Of a stretch of DNA of 23,974 nucleotides, positions 8,525 through 16,263 are shown piece after piece (within the stretch, counting starts at the first letter, position 1; each line of letters opens with the position of its first letter). The stretch lies in IMG/VR virus record IMGVR_UViG_3300034283_002336, positions 1-23,974 of that record; one strand, given 5' to 3'. The translations under genes were made by a program, and so were the position numbers. The DNA comes from a virus. The notes below the pieces were generated by a model. It saw nothing but the letters and a program-made list of their open reading frames with translations, had not been told where the DNA came from and did not search any database.

Positions 8525-9853
8525 TTACTTTTTAACTCCGAAAGTATCTCTTATCAGTTTCATAGATGTATATGAATTATTTACATCAAAATGATGACAC
8601 AGTTCCTTAATCATATATAGTCCACTAGTTTCAGTGTCATATTCTTTTGCATCAGATTGAGTGATTTTTGGAAATTGACACTCAATTACATCACCTGCTC
8701 TTAAGTTCGTATTTGATGGTACGACAACATTTAAAGTTTGAGTGAACAGAATATTATATCTCATTAAGGACTGTGATTGATACAATGATTGATCAGAATT
8801 AATATCAGTTGAAACACCAGGATCCATTGTACCAACATCATAAACTGCAGTTATGATTCTTGTTGGCGCATCACCCAAAGTTAAATCGGATCCATCAGAT
8901 AATGGAGGAAGTTTAATTTGACTACCAAGATTATTAGTTTTTCCAGCGTAATCTTTAAGTTTAAACATTCCATCTTCTGGATTAGAAAAAGAAAAATCTA
9001 ATGGATTGAAAAACATCCTATGACTTGCATAAGTACCAAGTTTTAATTTTTCAAGTAAATTTTGATTTTTTTCAACATGATAATTCAAAATTTTAAAATC
9101 ATTGTTTACTTTTAACTCCTTATCATCATACGAATCTTGAGATTGTGTATAAGTATATGTTGCTTTTGGACTTTGTTCCAGCAAATCATCGATAGATCTA
9201 AATTGAAATCCGTCTTGAGTTTGATAGAATAAAAATCCTGCAGTTCCACTTCCAGATTTTTCTGGAACTGCCTTTGATGCTAACCAAATTAGAAGAGTAA
9301 AAGGTTTTCTTAAATTCCCAATAAATCCATACTTATTTGAAGACTTATCTATCTTTCCTACTTTATTTGTCTTTAAATAATCTTTTAAAATATTTTCTAC
9401 AGAATCACTAATTTTATTTTCAACTTTAAATTTTTTACCTACTCTTACAGTTTCATTTGTGATTGCTTCTCTTGAAACTAAATGAAGTGTGAAAGTTTCC
9501 CTATTTGTTTCTGCAATTACATCAGTAATACTGGAAACATAAAAGTAATCTTCTACTCTTTTGGAAAAATTTAATCCTGGATTTGTTGCAGAATTTCCTG
9601 CAATTTTTAATGAAAGTCTTTCTCCACCTCTAAGAGGCAATCCATTATATATTGACTGTTTATCTCCATCTTGATTGTTTTCTGGAGCAATAACATTTCC
9701 ATTGTCAACTACTTTGATTTTTGCAGTAATTGTAGGGGAAAATATATCTTCATAATATTCGAAAAGAATTGCACCACCTATGAGACCAATAGACCTAGAT
9801 CTATCATTTGATTCTAAAGTTAACTCATCGTATAAGGACTTTTTAATTGACAT
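8525..9853 (-). CDS. gp27-like baseplate hub protein
   Basis: This encodes 442 residues; ATG 9853 overlaps the upstream stop by one base. The N-terminus (LYDELTLESNDRSRSIGLIGGAILFEYYEDIF) and the domains with LPLRGGERLSLKI and FTLHLVSREAITNE match the hub proteins of T4-like cyanophages that I know as gp27 analogues. T4 gp27 has 391 residues and forms the trimeric torus joining tail tube to gp5. The middle has the typical YGFIGNLRKPFTLLIWLA and FQFRSIDDLLEQ segments. The C-terminal part (LRAGDVIECQFPKI, then YMIKELCHHF) looks like the last tube-like barrel. Its position just before gp5 supports this. Identification is by recalled similarity. Confidence 0.7.
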   Translation of the reverse strand: MSIKKSLYDELTLESNDRSRSIGLIGGAILFEYYEDIFSPTITAKIKVVDNGNVIAPENNQDGDKQSIYNGLPLRGGERLSLKIAGNSATNPGLNFSKRVEDYFYVSSITDVIAETNRETFTLHLVSREAITNETVRVGKKFKVENKISDSVENILKDYLKTNKVGKIDKSSNKYGFIGNLRKPFTLLIWLASKAVPEKSGSGTAGFLFYQTQDGFQFRSIDDLLEQSPKATYTYTQSQDSYDDKELKVNNDFKILNYHVEKNQNLLEKLKLGTYASHRMFFNPLDFSFSNPEDGMFKLKDYAGKTNNLGSQIKLPPLSDGSDLTLGDAPTRIITAVYDVGTMDPGVSTDINSDQSLYQSQSLMRYNILFTQTLNVVVPSNTNLRAGDVIECQFPKITQSDAKEYDTETSGLYMIKELCHHFDVNNSYTSMKLIRDTFGVKK

Positions 9854-11802
9854 TATAGGTATGCTAAGTCGAGTAGAAGTTTATTCTTAATAAAATTATT
9901 TAACAGTTTAAATTCACTTATTGTTGGTGTGACAGAGGGTTGTTGTTGAGATGGATATGATACTTGAGGTTGTGATGGTTTTGTAGCATCAATGAAAACC
10001 ATTTGAGATCCTTTTCTCTCAGGTGTAATTGCAGAAGGTTGTTGCGTACTTGGTTGGGGTGATATTCTTGCTTCCGCTTTTTGTACTGGGGTAGAAGGTA
10101 TTTTTCCGGAAGATAACATAGAAATATAACTTGCAACCACAGAATCGGGTGCTTGAATATGAACATGAGTTCCATCAGAACCTGATGGACTAACTCTTCC
10201 AGTATATCCCTGCAATCCAAGAATAGTTCCTACAGAAACTTTATCACCTTTCTTAACTTTCAAAGAATTGAAATGTCCCAGTTCAACAAGACCTTGAGAA
10301 GATTGAATCTCAATCCAATTTCCTCCCGCACCTGCATATCCAGAATAATTAACAAGTCCAGAGACGGGAGATGGTACTGGTACATTCAAAAATTGATTTC
10401 CTTTATACAGTGTAAAATCTTGCTTCAATCTATTTCCACCATACGTTGTTCTGGAAGAACCATGATGTGGTGGTAATTGCCCTAAACTATTGATATTTCT
10501 TCCATTTCTAGTAACTCTATATCCACCAATAGTTGAAGATTGTGGTTGTTGAGTAATAGTTTGAGAAGAAGGTGTTGCAACACTTGATGATGATAATGAT
10601 GATTGATAAACTGATTTTAAATCTTTAGATCTTTTTGTTGGTTGTCCATAAGTATTGCCAGGAAAAGATGCCCACTCGGGAGAAAGTTTTTTAATTACAG
10701 CATCACTTAATCCTTCCCTTTTTAAAACATCTGCAGTAACTCCCCTAGAAGCAGCAAGTCGAAGTGCCATTTCATCTTGGAAAGATTGATCAAATTTTCG
10801 ATTCATATCCATTCCAAGTGCTCTTGCTTTAGATGTTATATCAATAATTTGAAATGCTCCAACAGCAGCAGATTTACCTCCTCTAAATCTAGATTGTGGA
10901 TCATTTAAGAATTTAGTAACTAATTTTTCCACTTCATTTGCACTTAATTTGGTAAGGTCTCCATATTTTGATTGCCCTGTACGATCTCCAAAAAACATAC
11001 TATATCCAGTGGGCCCTGCAGTTCCTTCAGCAAATCTAATAGTTTTTAATAATGCTTGCTGTTCTTTACTACCATATCCAGATCCAACTCCAGGTTCTTG
11101 AGAAATTCCTGGAAACATTGTATCTGGTTGCTTTTCATCAAGTGCTGGTGCCTGTTTATCAGTTTCTAGTGATTCTGTCAGTGGTGTTGTAAAAAGTTTA
11201 AAAGTATCTGTAATATTAGTTCCCAAATCCTTAATAGAAAGATTTAATTCTTCAAAAGATCTTGCAACAGTTCCTTCTCCAGCAAATTCATTAAAATCTA
11301 AACGAACAATTGCATCTAGTGAATATCCCAAAGTCTGACCAAAAGATTTGATTATAACTTGCATACTATTCACCATACCATACATGGATCTTCCAAAAGA
11401 ATAAATTCTAGATATAAATTCTTGACCCATAAAAATCCACCTTGGTAGATTTTCTACAATCCAACCAGCAGTAATAAAACCCAAAAATCCCAACAATCTT
11501 CCCAAAGGTCCTTTTTCACTTCTAGATGAAAATGAAAGTCCTGCTTGTGGAGATGTTGATACTCTTGTAGATTCAATTCTATCCTCAAGTTCTTGCCTTT
11601 TAGATGCTTCTTCTCTTCTAGAACTTAAAATATCAGATCTTGCAAATAACTCTCTCTTAACTCTAGTATTTGTAGCAACGATTCTTGAAATATTATCTAC
11701 AGATTCATTTACTGATGATGTACTTTTCTTAGTGTCAGATAAAGTCTTAGAAATATTTTGAATATTAATAGATGAATTTCGAAGAGATTCTAGTAATGCC
11801 AT
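9853..11802 (-). CDS. Tail protein with lambda-R-type muramidase and M23-like domain (tail-associated lysozyme)
   Basis: This encodes 649 residues. Residues 1-85 are helical and polar (coiled coil likely), and 98-165 are hydrophobic (LGRLLGFLGFITAGWIVENL). Residues about 248-402 match the lambda endolysin R type (GH104 lytic transglycosylase): LLKTIRFAEGTAGPTGY with probable catalytic E259, GGKSAAVGAFQII, FDQSFQDEMALRLAASRG, and SPEWASFPGNTYGQ. Residues about 455-560 look like an M23/LytM beta domain: VPVPSPVSGLVNYSG, ELGHFNSLKVKKGD, and GTHVHIQAP. The second zinc motif HVH (546-548) and H510 are present, but the canonical first HxxxD appears as RLKQD (458-462). An upstream HH pair (446-447) might substitute. 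It probably digests peptidoglycan during injection and supplies the lysozyme that the gp5-like protein lacks. Confidence 0.75.
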   Translation of the reverse strand: MALLESLRNSSINIQNISKTLSDTKKSTSSVNESVDNISRIVATNTRVKRELFARSDILSSRREEASKRQELEDRIESTRVSTSPQAGLSFSSRSEKGPLGRLLGFLGFITAGWIVENLPRWIFMGQEFISRIYSFGRSMYGMVNSMQVIIKSFGQTLGYSLDAIVRLDFNEFAGEGTVARSFEELNLSIKDLGTNITDTFKLFTTPLTESLETDKQAPALDEKQPDTMFPGISQEPGVGSGYGSKEQQALLKTIRFAEGTAGPTGYSMFFGDRTGQSKYGDLTKLSANEVEKLVTKFLNDPQSRFRGGKSAAVGAFQIIDITSKARALGMDMNRKFDQSFQDEMALRLAASRGVTADVLKREGLSDAVIKKLSPEWASFPGNTYGQPTKRSKDLKSVYQSSLSSSSVATPSSQTITQQPQSSTIGGYRVTRNGRNINSLGQLPPHHGSSRTTYGGNRLKQDFTLYKGNQFLNVPVPSPVSGLVNYSGYAGAGGNWIEIQSSQGLVELGHFNSLKVKKGDKVSVGTILGLQGYTGRVSPSGSDGTHVHIQAPDSVVASYISMLSSGKIPSTPVQKAEARISPQPSTQQPSAITPERKGSQMVFIDATKPSQPQVSYPSQQQPSVTPTISEFKLLNNFIKNKLLLDLAYL

Positions 11803-11803
11803 A

Positions 11804-13465
11804 TCACATCACCACATTATAATTTAACTGAGAATATAAGACATAAAAATTATCAGGATTTGCAGAATTGATTAAAGGAACATCTGTCAGTGCCCCATTA
11901 GTTAAAGGAGGATTGGGTTGCTGTTGTTGAGCACTCGATGTCTTAATCATTGTCAAAGATGGTTTTGGTTCTGGTAACTGACCAACTTGTTGAGGTTCTT
12001 TAGGTGGCATTGTCACCTGTGCAGAAGTTATTTTTGCCTCCTCAGTTTTTGATGGTTGTTGCTTTAAATCACTCATATCAACAGCATCTTTCAATTTCAT
12101 CTCATTCCAGTCATATCCTTTTGTTTGTGCCCAGGTTTTTGCCTGTTGTTGTTGATCAGGCGTCATTTTTTTCCAAGCATCTTCAATTCTTCCCCGTGCC
12201 ATTGAATTATTACGATACTGCCATGCCTGCTCAAATTTCTTTTCCATATCTTGAGATGGAGCAGGAGTTGATGGTTGTTCGCCCATCATGGAAGTTTGTG
12301 GTTGAGCAATAGGGGGTGCTGGTGGTGTTGGTGAAGGTGCTGGTTTGAGTGAAGATATAGGGGCACCTGGTGGCGGTGTTGGTGAAGATGCTGGTTTTGT
12401 AGGTGTTGGTTTTTTCAGTTTTTCTAATTCTTTTTTTGCGGCAGCAGCCGCACTATTGACAATATTATCACGATCATCGCCAAAAATATTTTTACCAAAA
12501 GCTTCTGCAATTTCATCTAAAGTAAATGTTACTCCTGCAACTTTAGCAATTAATCCAATAGGTCCTGGTGCTTTTGCAAATAGACTTAAAGCTCCTAATA
12601 CAGAATCAGTATATTCTTTATTTTTATAATTCATTGCTACACTAAGACCTGTAAGAAGTCTCCCAAGTCCACTAAGAACTCCTCCACCAGATTTTGGTCC
12701 AGTAGTTTTTGGTCCAGTAGTTTTTGGTCCACGACCAGGAAGAGAAATTAATCCTGCAGCAAGTGCAAGAGGTTTTGCGATTAATAATTTCGTTAATCCC
12801 GAAGCAATCCCTGCAATCGTTCTTGTAATTAATGAAAATCCTACTTTAACAGCAATTAATCCACCAACTGCTATTCCAACATTTTTAAGAATGTTAAATC
12901 TAATTTCATTAAAAAGTTTTGTATTTCCTTCTTCAGATGCCTTTATTGCATCTACTGTTTGTTTAGTTAACCAACCACCAAATAAAATTCCAAGGGCTGC
13001 TCCTATTCTGCCAAAAATATCATTTACTTGTGGAACTAATTTTTGTACAGGTTCAGCAACTGCATTTTGAATTTTTTGTTCTATTTCATTCTCTTTTCCA
13101 ATTCTAATTTGTCTTTCTGATAATACTCTTTCTTTTTCTTGGTCTACTCTAACTTTATTCCGATCTTCTGTCGCATCTTGTTGAAGAAGAAGAGCAATAC
13201 CAGAAAGACCAGTTCCTAATTTTACAATATCGGTTCTTATCGCTTGGAGAGTTGAATTAAATCCTAAGAGGGCTTGCTCCTGTCCTCTGGATAATTCTGC
13301 ATTTTGTGCATCAGATTGTGCTCTTCTGTTCTCAATATTTTGAAAAACTGATGCATCAATAGTAGATTTTTTTAAAAGAGCAGTTCGAACTTCTTGAGAC
13401 AAAGGAGATCCCGTAACTGGATCAACACCAGATCTACCAACTTTTTCGGGATCTAACTCAGCCAT
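11804..13465 (-). CDS. Tape-measure/hub candidate with hydrophobic helices
   Basis: This encodes 553 residues, with ATG 13465 overlapping the end of the 57-aa gene by 8 bases. Residues 40-145 are charged and helical, probably a coiled coil. Residues about 150-170 (FGRIGAALGILFGGWL) and 193-245 are hydrophobic, as in tail tape-measure proteins that end up crossing the membrane. A small repeat PKTTGPKTTGPK (about 247-258) and a proline/alanine-rich linker (about 352-395) follow. The C-terminal third is glutamine/proline rich. T4 gp29 (590 residues) is of similar size and, as here, is encoded near genes 51 and 27. I cannot show homology to gp29 by eye, so this is an inference from size, composition and position. 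The segment around the first hydrophobic stretch resembles the equivalent one in the 649-aa neighbour. Confidence 0.55.
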   Translation of the reverse strand: MAELDPEKVGRSGVDPVTGSPLSQEVRTALLKKSTIDASVFQNIENRRAQSDAQNAELSRGQEQALLGFNSTLQAIRTDIVKLGTGLSGIALLLQQDATEDRNKVRVDQEKERVLSERQIRIGKENEIEQKIQNAVAEPVQKLVPQVNDIFGRIGAALGILFGGWLTKQTVDAIKASEEGNTKLFNEIRFNILKNVGIAVGGLIAVKVGFSLITRTIAGIASGLTKLLIAKPLALAAGLISLPGRGPKTTGPKTTGPKSGGGVLSGLGRLLTGLSVAMNYKNKEYTDSVLGALSLFAKAPGPIGLIAKVAGVTFTLDEIAEAFGKNIFGDDRDNIVNSAAAAAKKELEKLKKPTPTKPASSPTPPPGAPISSLKPAPSPTPPAPPIAQPQTSMMGEQPSTPAPSQDMEKKFEQAWQYRNNSMARGRIEDAWKKMTPDQQQQAKTWAQTKGYDWNEMKLKDAVDMSDLKQQPSKTEEAKITSAQVTMPPKEPQQVGQLPEPKPSLTMIKTSSAQQQQPNPPLTNGALTDVPLINSANPDNFYVLYSQLNYNVVM

Positions 13466-13631
13466 TTGATTGGTTCTTTAGGTTTTCTTCTTCAATATAT
13501 TGTTTGAGAAGAGCGATATAAATTTCTCTCTCCCAAGGTATCATATTTTCTATCTCTGTCAATGAGTATTTATGATGCTGAACCAAAGAAAAATTTGTCT
13601 TGTAATATGACTCAAGACTTTCATGAGCCAT
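13458..13631 (-). CDS. 51: Small baseplate-hub assembly protein, gp51-like
   Basis: A 57-residue frame (begins MAHESLESYY, then TNFSLVQHHKYSLTEIENM, IPWEREIYIALLKQY, and ends in EEENLKNQSNG) starts at ATG 13631. That start is two bases after the TAG stop of the gp26-like gene, and the frame overlaps the next start by 8 bases (ATGGCTGA). I recall small proteins of this type, with the YSLTEIENMxPWERxxY pattern, being annotated as gp51 (baseplate hub assembly catalyst) in T4-like cyanophages. The PWER(E/Q)xY signature also recalls small tail-assembly chaperone-like proteins. T4 gp51 is larger (249 residues), so this would be a minimal counterpart. Translational coupling on both sides supports it being a real gene. 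Confidence 0.7.
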   Translation of the reverse strand: MAHESLESYYKTNFSLVQHHKYSLTEIENMIPWEREIYIALLKQYIEEENLKNQSNG

Positions 13632-13633
13632 TC

Positions 13634-14353
13634 CTAGGCGAAAAAACTTGATAGTCCTTCCAACAATACTTCACTTTCTACACCGGTATTGGGATTTTTA
13701 ATTTTTAGAGTATGAGAAAGTTTAGGCATTGTTGAAAAGAAACTTTCAACTTGCTTAAATTGCTTTGAACTCAATTGTTCAATAAACTCAGACAATTCTT
13801 TTTGAGTACAATCTGATGCAGACCAAGACTCTTCTTCATTATATACTTGTTCCATGCAAGAAATAATAAGATTGAATGTGTCATCAACACTCATAGTAAA
13901 CTCATTTCCAAAGTTAGATTTAATAAACTCATTCATTGATGGATATTTCATTCTCAAAGATAAATTATCATCAAGTTTAATATCTCTTGAATGATTTTCA
14001 TCGACACTAATTTGAATATCGTCAAGATTAACACTTATTGGAACCTGAGTTGTTCCATCATCTGGACAGGTAATTAAAACGTCAACCGTTTCTCCAACAG
14101 ATTTTCCACGAATGTTAAGAAACAAATATTCAATATCAAAAGTTGCAAGTTGTTCAACTTTAATTCCTTTAGTTAAAATACAATTATTAATTACAGTTTT
14201 AACAGCGTTTGCGATTTGCTTAGGATCTTCACTCTCCATAGCAATGATCAGAATTTTTTCTTCTTTTACAAGAAAAGGGCGATATTTAATTTCTTTTTTA
14301 ATAGATGGAATTTCTAAAGAATACGAAGGAGTCGCAATTTTAGGTAATGACAT
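13634..14353 (-). CDS. 26: gp26-like baseplate hub protein (T4_baseplate family)
   Basis: I chose ATG 14353 (MSLPKIATPSYSLEIP) over an in-frame TTG six bases upstream; this gives 239 residues, while T4 gp26 has 208. The sequence follows the T4 base plate family pattern (Pfam T4_baseplate, PF12322): IKYRPFLVKEEKILIIAMES, AVKTVINNCI, LATFDIEYLFLNIRGKSVGE, and CPDDG, and then a helical C-terminal half with MKYPSMNEFIKSN. In T4 gp26 helps assemble the central hub. The gene heads the 26-51 pair as in T4. A late-type box GATAAATA lies 24 bases upstream of the start, inside the end of the preceding gene. Confidence 0.75.
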   Translation of the reverse strand: MSLPKIATPSYSLEIPSIKKEIKYRPFLVKEEKILIIAMESEDPKQIANAVKTVINNCILTKGIKVEQLATFDIEYLFLNIRGKSVGETVDVLITCPDDGTTQVPISVNLDDIQISVDENHSRDIKLDDNLSLRMKYPSMNEFIKSNFGNEFTMSVDDTFNLIISCMEQVYNEEESWSASDCTQKELSEFIEQLSSKQFKQVESFFSTMPKLSHTLKIKNPNTGVESEVLLEGLSSFFA

Positions 14354-14377
14354 TTTCAACTACAAATATGATCAAGT

Positions 14378-14385
14378 TATTTATC
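14378..14385 (-). promoter_or_regulatory. Late-type promoter box GATAAATA before gp26-like gene
   Basis: On the minus strand GATAAATA lies 24 bases before ATG 14353 and overlaps the last codon and stop of the gp54-like gene. It matches seven of eight bases of the T4 late -10 element TATAAATA. It was found by eye and could allow the hub genes to be transcribed independently of the operon start at 15190. Confidence 0.5.
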
Positions 14386-15190
14386 TGTTATTTGCTGATC
14401 CATAAAGAGACTCAGCCAAAGTCTGCCCAGAAGGGAATAATTCTACACCATTTGAAGGTATAGATCCAGGAGATCTTGGAACTAATCTTGGTCTCGGTTG
14501 AGAAACTGGTTGTGGTTGTGGTTGAGAAGAAAGTTTATTACCATCTTCATTTCTATTAAAGTTCACACTATAAGATTTTCCAATTACATAACGATCAATT
14601 TTGAATGTTACTTGCATTTTTAACACATCAGATTGTCCATAAGAAACTGGCATGGATGCAATATTATATGGATATAATCCAATAAAGGTATATTCTATTT
14701 CTCTTTGATAATCACGATCAAATTTAATAATTCTAGTTTTATTTGACTTATAATATTCTGGATATTGCATCCTTATGAAATAACCTTTATCAACATTACT
14801 ATTAATTGGTAAATTATTTCCATTGATTGGATTTGATGATCCACTCGCAATGAATTCCATCCAATGCTCTAAGAATTTTAATGTATTATAATTTTTATCA
14901 ACATAAAATTCAAGACTTATATCCTGATAGATTCTTCTATGTGCAAAAGTTTCAGTAATTCCAATATAATTTCCATCAACATTGACAGTAGCAAGTTGGG
15001 TTGTTGGAAGAACTGCATTATGGCACAAAAGTCCAGCATCTTCAGCAATAAATCTTGATGATACTCCCCTAGTTCTTAAATAACTCACTAATTCTCCAGG
15101 AAGTCCACCAAACTTAACCTCATAATGAGAAGTTTGTGCAAGATTTGTGAATAGTGGTTTTATGTCTGATATTCTGCGTGGTAACGCCAC
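14381..15190 (-). CDS. Tail-tube-fold baseplate protein, gp54-like tube initiator candidate
   Basis: This encodes 269 residues with a GTG start at 15190 (no in-frame ATG exists early in the frame). The pattern FIAEDAGLLCHNAVLPTTQLA, then ITETFAHRRIYQDISLEFYV, LKFLEHWMEFIASGSSNP, IEYTFIGLYPYNIASMPVSY, and LKMQVTFKIDRYVIG is that of the T4 tail-tube fold shared by gp19, gp48 and gp54. As a gene of the hub operon beside gp26, gp54 (baseplate-tail tube initiator, 320 residues in T4) is the most likely equivalent. The tail tube subunit gp19 (163 residues) is shorter. The C-terminal 60 residues are proline/glutamine rich and probably disordered. The gene is the first of the left-going operon and is divergent from gp4. 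Confidence 0.6.
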   Translation of the reverse strand: MALPRRISDIKPLFTNLAQTSHYEVKFGGLPGELVSYLRTRGVSSRFIAEDAGLLCHNAVLPTTQLATVNVDGNYIGITETFAHRRIYQDISLEFYVDKNYNTLKFLEHWMEFIASGSSNPINGNNLPINSNVDKGYFIRMQYPEYYKSNKTRIIKFDRDYQREIEYTFIGLYPYNIASMPVSYGQSDVLKMQVTFKIDRYVIGKSYSVNFNRNEDGNKLSSQPQPQPVSQPRPRLVPRSPGSIPSNGVELFPSGQTLAESLYGSANNR

Positions 15191-15231
15191 TCTAAATACC
15201 TATTATGGGTGTATTATTACAAGTATTTAGA
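15191..15231. promoter_or_regulatory. Face-to-face pair of late-type CTAAATA boxes between divergent operons
   Basis: The 40-base gap between the divergent genes contains a perfect 9-base inverted repeat: TCTAAATAC at 15191-15199 and GTATTTAGA at 15223-15231. CTAAATA reads to the right at 15192-15198, 32 bases before gp4. It also reads to the left at 15230-15224, 33 bases before the GTG of the gp54-like gene. Each resembles the T4 late -10 TATAAATA. Start sites placed as in T4 (about six bases past the box) would make the two transcripts overlap by roughly 15 bases. Confidence 0.6.
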
Positions 15232-15668
15232 TGTCATATAAAGGAAAATTTAAACCATCATATCCAGAAAAATACCATGGTGATGTAACTAACATTATAT
15301 ACAGATCTTTATGGGAAAGAAAGTTTTGCGTATATTGTGATACAAATGAAAGAATAATTGAGTGGTCATCTGAAGAAAAAGCAATTCCTTACCGCTCCCC
15401 ATTAGACGGAAAAATTCACCGTTACTTTCCAGATTTTCTTATTAAAGTTAAAGAATCTGATGGAAGAATCAAAAAATATATGATAGAAATAAAACCATCA
15501 AAGCAAACTATTCCTCCCCCCAAACCAAAAAGACAAACACAAAGATATATTAGTGAGGTTTATGAGTACGCTAAAAACCAATCAAAATGGGAAGCGGCAA
15601 GAGAATGGTGTGCTGATCGTGGTTATGAGTTTAAAATCATCACAGAATCTGAATTAGGGATTAAGTAA
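15231..15668 (+). CDS. 4: gp4 head completion protein (nuclease fold)
   Basis: This encodes 145 residues, close to T4 gp4 (also called gp50, 150 residues), which is needed to finish DNA-filled heads before tail joining. The sequence has a PD-(D/E)XK-type arrangement of the TnsA-like kind: E29 in YRSLWERKF, D68 in HRYFPDFLI, and E86-x-K88 in MIEIKPSKQ. This makes it a probable endonuclease that trims DNA at the portal. The stop TAA shares its last base with the ATG of the next gene, so the two are translationally coupled. It is the first gene of the right-going late unit. Confidence 0.85.
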   Translation: MSYKGKFKPSYPEKYHGDVTNIIYRSLWERKFCVYCDTNERIIEWSSEEKAIPYRSPLDGKIHRYFPDFLIKVKESDGRIKKYMIEIKPSKQTIPPPKPKRQTQRYISEVYEYAKNQSKWEAAREWCADRGYEFKIITESELGIK

Positions 15669-16240
15669 TGGAACTCACAGGATACGAAAAACCATTAGAT
15701 CAATATACACAAAAAGAACTAGCACAAATTGCTGAAAAATATAAAGTTTACTATACTACTGCATCTGGTCAAGGTCGAATTAGTGGATATCAGAGATTAA
15801 CTAAATCTCAGTTAATCAGTCTCATCAAGAATGATTCTAATTACATTGAGGTTAACCCAAAAGCACCAAGAAGAATTGATGGAAAGATACGCGCAAATCG
15901 TTTTAAAGATTTTAAATTCAATACAAGAAATGTAGATAGATTAATGGATGAAATATTATCAAGATTGAGTGAAACGGAAAGAGCATATCCATCAGAAGGA
16001 AGATATTATACTTTCATTTATTATGCCAAGACTCCAGGAATTCTTTATGATCGCCATCCTTTAATTCGGGCAGGAGATATGTTACCAAAAGGATTCCGAG
16101 GATTTAATTATCATCTTGGAAAAATTAGACAATATAATACTGAGGATGGTGATCGATTAGTCAGTGGATTATATGAATTGAGTCAACAAGAATTTGCAAC
16201 ATTAAGATCTGTTCCTTATGGTAAATTAATTCAAAACTAA
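15668..16240 (+). CDS. Conserved phage protein of unknown function beside gp4
   Basis: This encodes 190 residues and I do not recognise a defined function. Residues 1-55 (LDQYTQKELAQIAEKYKVYY and LTKSQLISLIKND) look like a small helical SAP/Rho-N-type domain, a fold often used for nucleic-acid or protein binding. Residues about 75-185 form a second domain with RYYTFIYYAKTPGILYDRHP and GFRGFNYHLGKIRQYN. I have a faint memory of this RHP...GFxGxNxH pattern in other T4-like phages. The start overlaps the gp4 stop by one base. Since it sits between a head-completion gene and baseplate genes, a late structural or packaging role is likely. In T4 the DNA end protector gene 2 neighbours gene 4, but I see no basis to equate them. 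Confidence 0.7.
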   Translation: MELTGYEKPLDQYTQKELAQIAEKYKVYYTTASGQGRISGYQRLTKSQLISLIKNDSNYIEVNPKAPRRIDGKIRANRFKDFKFNTRNVDRLMDEILSRLSETERAYPSEGRYYTFIYYAKTPGILYDRHPLIRAGDMLPKGFRGFNYHLGKIRQYNTEDGDRLVSGLYELSQQEFATLRSVPYGKLIQN

Positions 16241-16241
16241 G

Positions 16242-16249
16242 AATAAATA
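16242..16249 (+). promoter_or_regulatory. Late-type promoter box AATAAATA before gp48
   Basis: AATAAATA ends 14 bases before the gp48 ATG at 16264. With a T4-like start site about six bases after the box, the leader would be only some eight bases, which is short for a Shine-Dalgarno site. It lies in the 23-base gap after the 190-aa gene. Confidence 0.45.
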
Positions 16250-16263
16250 GTTAGAAAAAGTAA

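Noticed and set aside
13540-13574. CATAAATA and TTGACA inside the gp51-like gene as promoters of the 553-aa gene
   Set aside because: TTGACA has no -10 at proper distance, and CATAAATA coincides with conserved codons (HKY) over 100 bases from the next start; not strong enough to list.
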